DNA of 64,000 nucleotides from CAYRGG01 sp964423745 (lineage in GTDB: Bacteria > Pseudomonadota > Gammaproteobacteria > Competibacterales > Competibacteraceae), in contig CAYRGG010000002.1 of assembly GCA_964423745.1 (NCBI GenBank), positions 91,116-155,115 of the forward strand. Direction: 5' to 3'. Positions 52,263-61,432 of this stretch are shown here, piece after piece (the stretch's first letter is position 1; each line of letters begins with the position of its first letter). The notes under the pieces are model-generated. The model did no database searches. It worked only from the letters and a program-made list of their open reading frames with translations, and was not told the DNA's origin. A program made the translations under genes and the position numbers.

Positions 52263-52332
52263 AAAAAGTCAACCCTCTGATTGGCCATGGTCAATGGTTT
52301 TGTAAAAAAGCGCTAAGATTAACAAAAATAGC

Positions 52333-52347
52333 TGCTCACCGTGAGCA
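52333..52347. promoter_or_regulatory. 15-bp palindrome between divergent GH13 and glgB genes
   Basis: TGCTCACCGTGAGCA is a perfect palindrome about one central base. It lies 71 bp from the GH13 start and 202 bp from glgB, in the shared 286-bp promoter region. A further 8-bp inverted pair AATCCCTG/CAGGGATT (52449 and 52487) is nearer glgB. Candidate operators. Confidence 0.4.
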
Positions 52348-52548
52348 TTTGATTTTCTAGCGCAGCGGATTTTTTTGCGTAAGTTTAGTCGCCCTTTACG
52401 AGCATTTTTCCCCGCCAACTTTAATAAAAAAGTATTTAATTTTCTATTAATCCCTGAAAAGCCTTAATTACCTACTGTACTGATCCCAGGGATTCCAGTA
52501 GATTAACCAGGTTTTTAAATTGGATAAGTTAACAAATGGTATGAAACC

Positions 52549-54765
52549 ATGACCAAGCCTCAGATTAACGACGATCTGCAACGCATACTCGAAGCCCGCC
52601 ATCATGATCCTTTTGCCGTGTTAGGCAAACATGAAGATGATAAGGGTCGAGTTATCATACGCGCCTACCTTCCCCACGCTGTCGACGCCACCCTTGTCGA
52701 AGTAGAACAACCTTTACAGCGGGTAGGTGATACAGCCTTTTTCGAATGGCGGGGAGGCGCCAATGAAGTACCTCAACATTACCGCATACGCTGGTGCGAT
52801 GATTACAAACATGAGCATATTGCCCATGACCCCTATTGTTTTTTGCCGCAATTGTCTGATCTAGACCTGCATCTGTTTGGCGAAGGAAAACATTGGCATG
52901 CCTATCGGTTTTTAGGTGCCCATGAGAAAGAAGTCGATGGCATCGGTGGGGTCCTGTTTGCGGTATGGGCGCCGAATGCGGCGCGGGTCAGTGTTGTGGG
53001 GGACTTTAACCGTTGGGACGGTCGTGTTCATCCTATGCGGGTACGGGGTAGCCGAGGTGTTTGGGAGCTGTTTATTCCGAACCTTGGTCCTGGCACCCTG
53101 TACAAGTTTGAAATTCGTAACCGTCATAGTGGCAGTATTTCCTTAAAAAGCGACCCCTACGGTCAGCGTTTTGAATTACGCCCTAGTACGGCCTCTGTGG
53201 TGGTGCCGAAGGTCTCTTATGGCTGGGAAGACACCCAGTGGATGGAAAATCGTAAATCCCGGGACTGGCTCCATGCCCCCATGTCCATCTATGAAGTGCA
53301 TTTAGGTTCTTGGCAGCGGGGTGCAGAAGGGGAGTTCCTCAGCTATCGTGAATTAGCCCATCGGTTGGTGAGTTATGTCAAAGAGATGGGTTTTAGCCAC
53401 ATCGAATTAATGCCCGTTACCGAGCATCCCTATGATGCTTCTTGGGGTTATCAGGCCACCGGTTATTATGCCCCCACCAGTCGCTTTGGGGATCCCGATG
53501 AGTTTCGCTACTTTGTGGATTACTGCCACCAACAGGGTATCGGCGTATTTCTGGACTGGGTGCCTGCGCACTTTCCCAAAGATGCCCATGGTCTAGCCCA
53601 GTTCGACGGCGAGCCCTTATATGAGCACGCTGATCCACGCCGCGGGGAGCATCTGGACTGGTCCACGTTGATTTATAATTACAGTCGCTACGAAGTTAAG
53701 AATTTCTTGCTGTCCAGCGCCTTGTTTTGGATCGAGGAATATCATTTGGATGGACTGCGGGTGGATGCCGTGGCTTCCATGCTCTATTTGGATTATTCCC
53801 GGACTGAATGGATTCCAAACCAGTATGGCGGGCGAGAAAACCTTGAGGCGATTGATTTCTTACGGGAACTCAATACCGTGACCCACAGTGAATACCCGGG
53901 TTCACTGGTGATGGCGGAAGAATCCACCTCCTGGCCCCAGGTAACCCGGCCTACCTATCTGGGTGGTCTAGGTTTTAGCATGAAATGGAACATGGGTTGG
54001 ATGAATGACACCCTGTCCTATATGAGTAAAGAGCCTGTCTTCCGTAAATATCATCATGATCTGCTGACCTTTAGCATGCTGTACGTCTTTACCGAGAATT
54101 TTCTTTTGCCCTTCTCCCACGACGAAGTAGTCCATGGCAAAGGCTCTATGCTGAACAAAATGCCAGGGGATGAATGGCAGCGTTTTGCTAATTTACGGCT
54201 GCTTTACACGTATATGTTTACCCATCCGGGTAAAAAGCTTTTGTTTATGGGCACTGAATTTGGGCAAGGCACCGAGTGGAACAGTAGCCGAGAGTTAGAT
54301 TGGTATGTATTGCAATACCCGTTTCATAAAGGTTTACAAAATCTGGTCAAGGACTTAAACCATCTGTATCACAGCTCTCCAGCGTTGTATACCTATGAAT
54401 TTGAGTGGCAGGGTTTTGATTGGATAGATTGTCACGACGCAGAACAGTCGGTGTTGAGCTATATTCGCAAAACCGATGACGATTTTCTCATCGTGGTGGT
54501 TAATTTTACGCCGGTACCTCGCTATGGGTATCAAATCGGTGTACCTGAAGAAGGCGAATATCGGGAAGTATTGAATTCCGATGCTCAGGATTATGGAGGC
54601 AGTGACGTGGGAAATGGGGGGGTGCCGCTACACACCGCAGCGGTAGCCTGGATGGATAGACCCTATTCGTTAACCCTGACTTTGCCTCCCCTTGGTGGGT
54701 TAGTCCTTAAGGGGCCAACCAAAGGGGCTAACCCGCAGCAGGATGAGCCAACTCCCTTAGCGTAG
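52549..54765 (+). CDS. glgB: 1,4-alpha-glucan branching enzyme
   Basis: A 738-residue GlgB, forming alpha-1,6 branches in glycogen. It has the N-terminal CBM48 modules (HHDPFAVLGKHEDDKGR and GVLFAVWAPNAARVSVVGDFN) and the GH13 barrel. Active-site segments: VFLDWVPAHFPKD, LDGLRVDAVASMLY (nucleophile Asp), VMAEESTSWPQVT (acid Glu) and LLPFSHDEVVHGKGS (Asp). Length is standard. Divergent from the GH13/GH57 pair. Other glg synthesis genes are not in the window. Confidence 0.98.
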   Translation: MTKPQINDDLQRILEARHHDPFAVLGKHEDDKGRVIIRAYLPHAVDATLVEVEQPLQRVGDTAFFEWRGGANEVPQHYRIRWCDDYKHEHIAHDPYCFLPQLSDLDLHLFGEGKHWHAYRFLGAHEKEVDGIGGVLFAVWAPNAARVSVVGDFNRWDGRVHPMRVRGSRGVWELFIPNLGPGTLYKFEIRNRHSGSISLKSDPYGQRFELRPSTASVVVPKVSYGWEDTQWMENRKSRDWLHAPMSIYEVHLGSWQRGAEGEFLSYRELAHRLVSYVKEMGFSHIELMPVTEHPYDASWGYQATGYYAPTSRFGDPDEFRYFVDYCHQQGIGVFLDWVPAHFPKDAHGLAQFDGEPLYEHADPRRGEHLDWSTLIYNYSRYEVKNFLLSSALFWIEEYHLDGLRVDAVASMLYLDYSRTEWIPNQYGGRENLEAIDFLRELNTVTHSEYPGSLVMAEESTSWPQVTRPTYLGGLGFSMKWNMGWMNDTLSYMSKEPVFRKYHHDLLTFSMLYVFTENFLLPFSHDEVVHGKGSMLNKMPGDEWQRFANLRLLYTYMFTHPGKKLLFMGTEFGQGTEWNSSRELDWYVLQYPFHKGLQNLVKDLNHLYHSSPALYTYEFEWQGFDWIDCHDAEQSVLSYIRKTDDDFLIVVVNFTPVPRYGYQIGVPEEGEYREVLNSDAQDYGGSDVGNGGVPLHTAAVAWMDRPYSLTLTLPPLGGLVLKGPTKGANPQQDEPTPLA

Positions 54766-54900
54766 CGGATTCTTAAATTGCCACAAAGTAAAGCCTAACG
54801 CTTGTTTTTAATACCTATTTAGGCGATTATTGCGCAGGAAGCGGGGGCGTAAATAAAACTAAATGTAGTCATAAAAAAGCTTACGAGGAGTAATTCACCC

Positions 54901-56016
54901 ATGACACGATGCATCCGCACATTGATTGCTTCAGCTTTGCTGACCCTCGGCGGGTTAGCCCAGGGAGCTGATGACCCGATTAAAATTGCCATCGTGGGTC
55001 CTGTGACCGGTCCTGTTGCGCAATATGGTGAAATGCAGATGATTGGCGCCAGAATGGCGGTGCAACAGATCAATGCCAAGGGTGGCGTGTTGGACGGCAG
55101 GAAGCTTCAGGCTATCGTGATGGACGATGTCTGTGAACCTAAACAAGCCGTGGCTGTGGCCAATAAAGTGGTTAATGACGGTATCCGCTATGTGGTTGGA
55201 CATTTGTGTTCTGGTTCTACCCAGCCGGCATCGAACATCTACGACGAAGAAGGTGTGTTGATGATTACCCCAGCGTCCACCAATCCGGCTATTACCGAAC
55301 AAGGATTGACCATGGTGTTCCGCACCATCGGCAAAGATAGCCAACAGGGTCCCGTGGCTGGAAATTACATTGCCGACACCATTAAACCCGAGCGTCTGGC
55401 CATCATTCATGATAAACAACAGTATGGCCAAGGTATCGCTGAAGAAGTCAAAAATACCGTTGAGGCAAAAGACATCGATGTGGTGTTGTTCGAAGGCGTG
55501 AGTAAGGGCCAGACCGATTTTTCAGCATTGATCACCAAATTGAAGCGAGCCAATGTGGATTTTGTCTACTATGGGGGATACCATCCCGAGCTGGGGCTGA
55601 TTCTGCGCCAAGCCCGCACCCAAGGTTTTGATGCGGGTTTTATGGGGCCCGAGGGTGTCGGTAATAGAGACATCAGCGCCATTGCTGGACCCGCGTCGGA
55701 GGGTTTGCTGGTCACGCTACCCGCTGACTTTTCACAAGATCCAGCCAACGCGGAATTGGTGGAAGCTTTTAAGGAAAACAAACAAGACCCTTCTGGAGCC
55801 TTCGTGATGCCCTCCTATACGGCGGTGCAAATTATTGCTCAAACCATGGATAAAATCGGTAGTGATGACCCGGAGGAAGTGGCTGAAGCACTGCGTGAGA
55901 CCACCTATGAAACGCCCATCGGTAGGGTCGCTTTTGACGACAAAGGCGATCTTGAAGAGTTTGAGTTTGTGGTCTTTACTTGGCATGAGGACGCGACAAA
56001 AACCCCAGCCGAATAA
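54901..56016 (+). CDS. livK: Branched-chain amino acid ABC transporter substrate-binding protein
   Basis: A 371-residue LivK/LivJ-type periplasmic binding protein with a signal peptide (IRTLIASALLTLGGLAQGAD, about residues 5-24) and the family strands IKIAIVGPVTGPVAQYGEMQMIGARMAVQQINAKGGV and VVGHLCSGSTQPASNIYDEEGVLMITPAST. First gene of a five-gene liv operon, with a GAGGAGTAA ribosome site. The ligand could be Leu, Ile or Val, or a related amide; specificity is not readable. Confidence 0.93.
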   Translation: MTRCIRTLIASALLTLGGLAQGADDPIKIAIVGPVTGPVAQYGEMQMIGARMAVQQINAKGGVLDGRKLQAIVMDDVCEPKQAVAVANKVVNDGIRYVVGHLCSGSTQPASNIYDEEGVLMITPASTNPAITEQGLTMVFRTIGKDSQQGPVAGNYIADTIKPERLAIIHDKQQYGQGIAEEVKNTVEAKDIDVVLFEGVSKGQTDFSALITKLKRANVDFVYYGGYHPELGLILRQARTQGFDAGFMGPEGVGNRDISAIAGPASEGLLVTLPADFSQDPANAELVEAFKENKQDPSGAFVMPSYTAVQIIAQTMDKIGSDDPEEVAEALRETTYETPIGRVAFDDKGDLEEFEFVVFTWHEDATKTPAE

Positions 56017-56054
56017 ATTGTCCGTTGCTCGCGTGTAATAACCTTTCTTTTTGA

Positions 56055-56089
56055 CGCCCTGGTTTCCGTTAGGAAACGGGGCGTTTCTT
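56055..56089 (+). terminator. Terminator-like hairpin after the binding-protein gene
   Basis: Arms CGCCCTGGTTTCC and GGAAACGGGGCG pair with one bulge around GTTA, then TTTCTT. It lies between livK and livH, so it would lower expression of the membrane genes relative to the binding protein by partial termination, or stabilise the livK 3' end. Confidence 0.65.
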
Positions 56090-56104
56090 GTGCTGGGGGT
56101 AGTT

Positions 56105-57031
56105 ATGTCCGATGACTTGCTTGAGTTTATTCAGCAGATCATTAATGGATTAACGCTGGGTAGCATTTATGCGCTAATCGCCATCGGCTATACCATGGTG
56201 TATGGCATTATTGGCATGATTAATTTTGCCCATGGCGAAATTTATATGATTAGCGCCTACGTGGGCCTTTTGATGATTACCGCGCTGAGTCTCTTTGGGT
56301 TAGAAACGATTCCCTTGTTGTTGCTATTGAGCCTAGCAGTAAGCATTTTAGTCACTAGTGCTTACGGTTGGACTGTCGAGCGTCTTGCCTACCGGCCATT
56401 ACGGGGAAGTCCGCGACTTGTGCCCCTGATCTCCGCCATCGGTATGTCTATATTTCTGCAAAACTACGTCATGATTGGCCAAGGTGCTCGAGACGTTTCC
56501 ATGCGGCCATTGATTACCGGTGGCTGGCGCTTCGGTATGGAAGGAGGGTTCCAGGTTTATTTATCCTATATGCAGGTGATTATCGCGATTGTCACCGTCG
56601 TCTTTATGACCTTGTTAACCTTGTTTATCTCCCGTTCTCGCCTTGGACGCGCCTGTCGAGCCTGTTCTCAAGATCGAGAGATGGCCAATCTATTGGGTAT
56701 CGATACCGACCGGGTGATTGCCATGACCTTTGTGTTAGGAGCGGCTTTAGCGGCCGTCGCCGGTGTGTTGGTAGGACTTTATTACGGCCTGATTAATCCT
56801 TTTATGGGCTTTGTTGCCGGAATCAAGGCATTTACCGCGGCTGTGCTGGGGGGAATTGGCAGTATTCCCGGGGCCATGCTAGGGGGCGTACTGCTGGGCT
56901 TGACGGAAAGCTTCACGTCAGCTTATCTCAGCACCGAATACAAAGACGTGGTGGCTTTTAGTATTTTGGTTTTAGTATTGTTGTTTCGGCCTACCGGCTT
57001 GTTGGGACAACCCGATGTGGAGAAGGTATGA
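56105..57031 (+). CDS. livH: Branched-chain amino acid ABC transporter permease
   Basis: A 308-residue LivH-type permease with eight or so membrane segments and family motifs FIQQIINGLTLGSIYALIAIGYTMVYGIIGMINFAHGEIYM and FTAAVLGGIGSIPGAMLGGVLLG. Start chosen at 56105 (MSDDLLEFIQQ), because the longer frame from 56051 begins inside the terminator-like hairpin. Its stop overlaps livM by four bases (ATGA). Confidence 0.95.
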   Translation: MSDDLLEFIQQIINGLTLGSIYALIAIGYTMVYGIIGMINFAHGEIYMISAYVGLLMITALSLFGLETIPLLLLLSLAVSILVTSAYGWTVERLAYRPLRGSPRLVPLISAIGMSIFLQNYVMIGQGARDVSMRPLITGGWRFGMEGGFQVYLSYMQVIIAIVTVVFMTLLTLFISRSRLGRACRACSQDREMANLLGIDTDRVIAMTFVLGAALAAVAGVLVGLYYGLINPFMGFVAGIKAFTAAVLGGIGSIPGAMLGGVLLGLTESFTSAYLSTEYKDVVAFSILVLVLLFRPTGLLGQPDVEKV

Positions 57032-58266
57032 GTAGGCTGCATTGGCGGGATGCCATCGTCATGGCGTTACTCGCCGCGGTGTTAACCATCCCCATCCTCG
57101 GATTGCAAATCCAAATACGAGGTATCAGTGTCTCCTTGGAGGGTGATGCCACGCCGGTATTGTTTGCCATGGGCGCTGTTTTTTTAGTGCGCTTATTGCA
57201 AACACCCTTGTTTAATTTGTTAGGCCGACTCCAGCTAGGCCACCTATTGCCAAGCCCTGAGCGGATGACGGCGTATCGCCCAGCTTTGTTTGCTTTGCTC
57301 ATCGGGTTCGCCATTATATGGCCGTTCACGGCCTCGCGGGGCACTGTCGATGTGGCAACCCTTGCGCTGATCTATATCCTGTTAGGGCTTGGGCTCAATA
57401 TTGTCGTGGGCTTCGCAGGACTTCTGGACTTGGGTTACGTGGCTTTTTATGCAGTAGGAGCCTACACTTATGCGCTGCTGGGGCAGCATTTCGGTCTGTC
57501 ATTTTGGCAATGTTTGCCCTTGTGTCTGATAATGGCGGCAGCGACAGGATGCCTATTGGGTTTCCCGGTTTTGCGTTTACGGGGTGACTATCTGGCCATT
57601 GTAACCCTTGGATTTGGCGAGATTATTCGTTTGTTATTGAATAATTTGGACGAATTAACCGGAGGCCCCGACGGTATTCTAGGTATCGACAAGCCAACCC
57701 TATTTGGCCTTGAATTTCGCCGTCGACCCAGCTCCGAAGACACCATGACGTTCCACGATTTCTTCGGCCTTGACTACAGTGGCGGCGACACGGTGATATT
57801 TCTCTATTTGTTGGGACTAGGGCTGGTGTTGATTAGCCTGTTTATCATTAACCGGCTGATCCGTATGCCGTTAGGGCGAGCATGGGAAGCATTACGTGAA
57901 GACGAAATCGCCTGCCGATCGCTGGGGTTAAACCCGACTATCGTCAAGCTGTCTGCTTTTACCTTGGGCGCGTCTTTTGGTGGTTTTGCGGGGGCTTTTT
58001 TTGCAGCTCGGCAAGGTTTTATCAATCCAGAATCGTTTACCTTTATCGAATCGGCCATTGTGTTAGCCATTGTGGTATTAGGTGGTATGGGATCCCAGAT
58101 GGGTGTGATATTAGCTGCTATTGCGCTCACCGTATTACCGGAATTAGCTCGGGAACTGGATGAATATCGGATGCTATTCTTTGGTCTAGTGATGGTGCTA
58201 ATGATGATTTGGCGACCCCAGGGTCTGTTACCCGCTAAGCGACCACGCCTGGAACTAAGCCAATGA
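57028..58266 (+). CDS. livM: Branched-chain amino acid ABC transporter permease
   Basis: A 412-residue LivM-type permease. An N-terminal extension with extra hydrophobic segments precedes the LivM core (LIYILLGLGLNIVVGFAGLLDLGYVAFYAVGAY) and the EAA-like GRAWEALREDEIACRSLGLNPTIVKLSAFTLGA loop that contacts the ATPases. Translationally coupled at both ends (4-bp overlaps with livH and livG). Confidence 0.95.
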   Translation: MSRLHWRDAIVMALLAAVLTIPILGLQIQIRGISVSLEGDATPVLFAMGAVFLVRLLQTPLFNLLGRLQLGHLLPSPERMTAYRPALFALLIGFAIIWPFTASRGTVDVATLALIYILLGLGLNIVVGFAGLLDLGYVAFYAVGAYTYALLGQHFGLSFWQCLPLCLIMAAATGCLLGFPVLRLRGDYLAIVTLGFGEIIRLLLNNLDELTGGPDGILGIDKPTLFGLEFRRRPSSEDTMTFHDFFGLDYSGGDTVIFLYLLGLGLVLISLFIINRLIRMPLGRAWEALREDEIACRSLGLNPTIVKLSAFTLGASFGGFAGAFFAARQGFINPESFTFIESAIVLAIVVLGGMGSQMGVILAAIALTVLPELARELDEYRMLFFGLVMVLMMIWRPQGLLPAKRPRLELSQ

Positions 58267-59120
58267 CCCCTGGATTGTTGGAGGTCAACGACCTGAGTAT
58301 GCGTTTTGGCGGTCTATTGGCGGTGGATGGTGTTACGTTGACGGTACAACCCGCTCAAGTGTTTGCCATCATCGGCCCCAATGGCGCTGGTAAAACCACG
58401 GTCTTTAATTGTATTAGCGGTTTCTATCGGGCCACCGCTGGGCAGGTCTACATGCACCTGGGAGAACGCACCGTGGATTTGCTCAAAATTCTCGGCGGGT
58501 CATTGCGTGTAGCAGATTTGGTTAAGCCTAGCGCTCTGCTGGAGTGGCTATTTTATAAACTTTTTGGAGGTTCTCATCAGGTGGCCCGGGTGGGCGTCGC
58601 TCGCACGTTTCAAAACGTGCGTCTTTTTAAAAATATGACGGTAGTGGAAAATCTTTTAGTGGCGCAACATACTCAGCTTAAAACTGGGCTTTTACCTGGC
58701 TTGTTTAAAACACCTGCCTATCGTAGAGCCGAGCGTGGCGCTATGGACCAAGCAACCTATTGGTTGGAAAAAGTAGGTTTATTAAAGCTCGCTAATCGGG
58801 AAGCAGGCAATCTCGCCTATGGACAGCAGCGGCGTCTTGAAATTGCCCGTTGTATGGTCACCCGACCGCGTTTATTGATGCTGGACGAGCCAGCAGCGGG
58901 TCTTAATCCCCAGGAAACCCGGGAACTGGATCAGCTAATCATGTGGTTACGCCAGGAACATGGCGTAGCGGTGCTGCTCATCGAACATGACATGAGCTTG
59001 GTAATGGGTATTTCCGATCAGATTTTAGTCATGGAGCATGGCCGTCCCATCGCCACCGGCACACCAGAAGAAATTCGTAGTAACTCCACAGTTATTAAAG
59101 CGTATTTGGGTGAAGCCTAG
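58263..59120 (+). CDS. livG: Branched-chain amino acid ABC transporter ATP-binding protein
   Basis: A 285-residue LivG-type ATPase. Walker A GPNGAGKTT near residue 38, signature LAYGQQRRLEIARCMV, Walker B LLMLDEPAAGLNPQ and the switch His in LLIEHDMSLVM. The insert between Walker A and signature (about residues 60-125) is longer than usual but in the LivG range. Overlaps livM by four bases. Confidence 0.96.
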   Translation: MTPGLLEVNDLSMRFGGLLAVDGVTLTVQPAQVFAIIGPNGAGKTTVFNCISGFYRATAGQVYMHLGERTVDLLKILGGSLRVADLVKPSALLEWLFYKLFGGSHQVARVGVARTFQNVRLFKNMTVVENLLVAQHTQLKTGLLPGLFKTPAYRRAERGAMDQATYWLEKVGLLKLANREAGNLAYGQQRRLEIARCMVTRPRLLMLDEPAAGLNPQETRELDQLIMWLRQEHGVAVLLIEHDMSLVMGISDQILVMEHGRPIATGTPEEIRSNSTVIKAYLGEA

Positions 59121-59127
59121 GGTAGGT

Positions 59128-59829
59128 ATGCTTAAACTGGAAAATGTGCATACTTTTTATGGTCCCGTAGAAGCCCTCAAGGGGGTTTCCTTAGACGTCA
59201 ACGCCGGGGAAATTGTGACCTTGATCGGCGCCAATGGCGCCGGTAAAAGTACCCTGTTGATGACGGTCTGCGGTTCGCCTCGTGCCACTTACGGCACAGT
59301 GACTTTTGAAGGTTGCGATATTACCCGCCAATCCACCCACGGCATTATGCGTCGAGGGTTGGCGGTGGTGCCGGAAGGGCGGCGTATTTTTCCCGGTTTA
59401 ACGGTACTGGAAAATTTGCATATGGGAGGTTTTTTCGCTGACAAAGAACGTTTAGGAGAGGATCTAGAACGGGTTTATACCCTTTTTCCTCGCTTAAAAG
59501 AACGCCGTCACCAGCGCGGTGGCACTCTATCCGGAGGCGAGCAGCAAATGCTTTCCATCGCTCGGGCTTTGATGAGTCATCCGACTTTGCTGTTGTTGGA
59601 CGAGCCCTCTTTAGGACTTGCGCCCCTGGTAATTGCGCAAATTTTTCAAACCTTGGAAGAAATTCGCGAGGAGGGGGTGACTATTTTTTTAGTGGAACAA
59701 AATGCCCATCGTGCGCTACAGTTAGCGGATCGTGGTTATGTGTTGGAAAATGGTCGCATCGTGCTCGCTGATGAGGGAGATAATCTGCTGGTTAACCAGG
59801 AGGTGCGTAAAGCCTATTTGGGGGGGTAA
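59128..59829 (+). CDS. livF: Branched-chain amino acid ABC transporter ATP-binding protein
   Basis: A 233-residue LivF-type ATPase. It starts at 59128 (MLKLENVHTFYGPVEALKGV), 7 bp after the livG stop; the longer in-frame extension lies inside livG and is not conserved. Walker A GANGAGKST, signature LSGGEQQMLSIARAL, Walker B LLLLDEPSLGLAP and LVEQNAHRAL are intact. Last gene of the operon. Confidence 0.96.
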   Translation: MLKLENVHTFYGPVEALKGVSLDVNAGEIVTLIGANGAGKSTLLMTVCGSPRATYGTVTFEGCDITRQSTHGIMRRGLAVVPEGRRIFPGLTVLENLHMGGFFADKERLGEDLERVYTLFPRLKERRHQRGGTLSGGEQQMLSIARALMSHPTLLLLDEPSLGLAPLVIAQIFQTLEEIREEGVTIFLVEQNAHRALQLADRGYVLENGRIVLADEGDNLLVNQEVRKAYLGG

Positions 59830-59900
59830 GATGTGTTACAGTTAACGCACAAACCTGATTAAAACCATCTATTGTTAATTATATGACTTACGTAAAGACA

Positions 59901-60007
59901 GGACTATCGTTGCTCGTACAAAAAGTGTTGGCGAGCCTGGATGGCCGTCATCAAGCCGCCTAGGGAGAGGTATTTACGGCGCCTTCTGAAACCAGCAGCA
60001 ATAGTCC
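59901..60007 (+). repeat. Dispersed repeat, copy C (about 107 bp)
   Basis: Starts GGACTATCGTTGCTCGT and ends CAGCAGCAATAGTCC, with the core GAGCCTGGATGGCCGTCATC and TATTTACGGCGCCTTCTG. Same orientation as copy B and opposite to copy A. It fills the livF-purB gap. Confidence 0.85.
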
Positions 60008-60042
60008 TGATTAATTAGAACTAAGTTATCAAAAGTGTATCG

Positions 60043-61419
60043 ATGTCTATGGAGCTAACCCCGCTCACCGCTATTTCTCCCATCGACGGTCGCTATGCCG
60101 ATAAAACTCAAGCATTGCGTTCTATCTTCAGTGAATACGGGCTTATTCGCTACCGTGTGCAAGTGGAAATCCGCTGGTTCGAAGCCCTAACTCAGCATCC
60201 TGCCATCCACGAGGCGCCACCGTTGAGTCCCCAAGCCAAAACCCGACTGAACGCTATTATCGATAATTTCAGCTTGGCAGACGCTCAGCGCATAAAAAAG
60301 ATTGAAAACACCACTAACCACGACGTTAAAGCCATCGAGTATTTTCTCAAAGAAAAGATTACCGATAACCCTGAACTGACCGCTATCGCTGAATTTATTC
60401 ATTTTGCTTGTACCTCGGAAGACATCAATAATCTTGCTTATGGGCTAATGCTGCAAGAAGCGCGTAGCGCTGTATTGTTGCCGAGTCTTGATAAACTTAT
60501 TGAGGCGCTGCGCCAGTTGGCGCACTGCTATGCCGACCAACCCATGTTGTCCCGCACCCATGGCCAACCGGCATCGCCCACCACATTAGGCAAAGAGATG
60601 GCTAACGTTGCTTATCGTTTAAAACGGCAGCGGCAGCAGCTTGTTGATTTGCCCATATTGGGTAAGATCAATGGCGCGGTGGGTAATTACAACGCTCATC
60701 TAGTGACCTATCCAAAACTGGATTGGGAAGGGCTGGCCAAGACATTTGTGGAGCAGGGTTTGGGGCTTAGCTGGAACCCTTTTACCACCCAGATCGAACC
60801 CCACGATGCTCTTGCAGAGTTGCTGGATGTGGTGGCCCGCTGTAATACAGTGCTCATAGATCTGTGCCGAGATATCTGGGGTTATATCGCCTTGGGTTAC
60901 TTTACGCAAAGCGTGCAGGGGCAGGAGGTGGGTTCTTCCACCATGCCCCATAAGGTTAACCCCATCGATTTTGAAAACGCAGAGGGTAATCTTGGTTTAG
61001 CGAATGCTGTGCTGAGTCACCTGGCCGGCAAATTACCCCTATCCCGTTGGCAACGAGATCTGACTGATTCAACAGTGCTACGGGCATTAGGTGTTGGGTT
61101 TGCCCATGGCCTCATCGCTTATCAAGCTTGTCTTAAGGGAATCGGTAAACTTGAAGTGAATGTACAACGGCTGTTAGACGATCTCGATGCTAACTGGGAA
61201 GTGCTGGCGGAGCCCATACAGACCCTGATGCGCCGCTATGGCATTGCGCAACCCTATGAAAAATTAAAAGCCATGACCCGGGGACAGTCGGTCAACCAAA
61301 GCGTTTTAATGGCTTTTGCTGAGCAATTGGATTTGCCGGAAGATGCAAAACAGCGGCTGTTATCCCTGACGCCCGCAGACTACATCGGTAATGCTGCGCA
61401 ACAGACACGCAAAATTTGA
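60043..61419 (+). CDS. purB: Adenylosuccinate lyase
   Basis: A 458-residue fumarase/aspartase-superfamily enzyme acting twice in purine synthesis. ISPIDGRYADKT near the N-terminus and the signature GSSTMPHKVNPIDFENAEGN (catalytic loop Ser) are intact; a catalytic His lies in RTHGQPASPTT. Start at 60043, with an alternative Met two codons later. Its 3' end is close to the GGDEF-EAL gene, 13 bp away. Confidence 0.98.
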   Translation: MSMELTPLTAISPIDGRYADKTQALRSIFSEYGLIRYRVQVEIRWFEALTQHPAIHEAPPLSPQAKTRLNAIIDNFSLADAQRIKKIENTTNHDVKAIEYFLKEKITDNPELTAIAEFIHFACTSEDINNLAYGLMLQEARSAVLLPSLDKLIEALRQLAHCYADQPMLSRTHGQPASPTTLGKEMANVAYRLKRQRQQLVDLPILGKINGAVGNYNAHLVTYPKLDWEGLAKTFVEQGLGLSWNPFTTQIEPHDALAELLDVVARCNTVLIDLCRDIWGYIALGYFTQSVQGQEVGSSTMPHKVNPIDFENAEGNLGLANAVLSHLAGKLPLSRWQRDLTDSTVLRALGVGFAHGLIAYQACLKGIGKLEVNVQRLLDDLDANWEVLAEPIQTLMRRYGIAQPYEKLKAMTRGQSVNQSVLMAFAEQLDLPEDAKQRLLSLTPADYIGNAAQQTRKI

Positions 61420-61432
61420 CTCACTTAAACGT

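Noticed and set aside
54955..55431. 158-residue minus-strand frame opposite livK
   Set aside because: Antisense shadow; livK has a signal peptide, ribosome site and clear family match.
61391..61432. Start of the REC-PAS-GGDEF-EAL gene inside purB
   Set aside because: The receiver domain begins right after the ATG at 61433; the earlier Met only adds residues encoded within the purB end.
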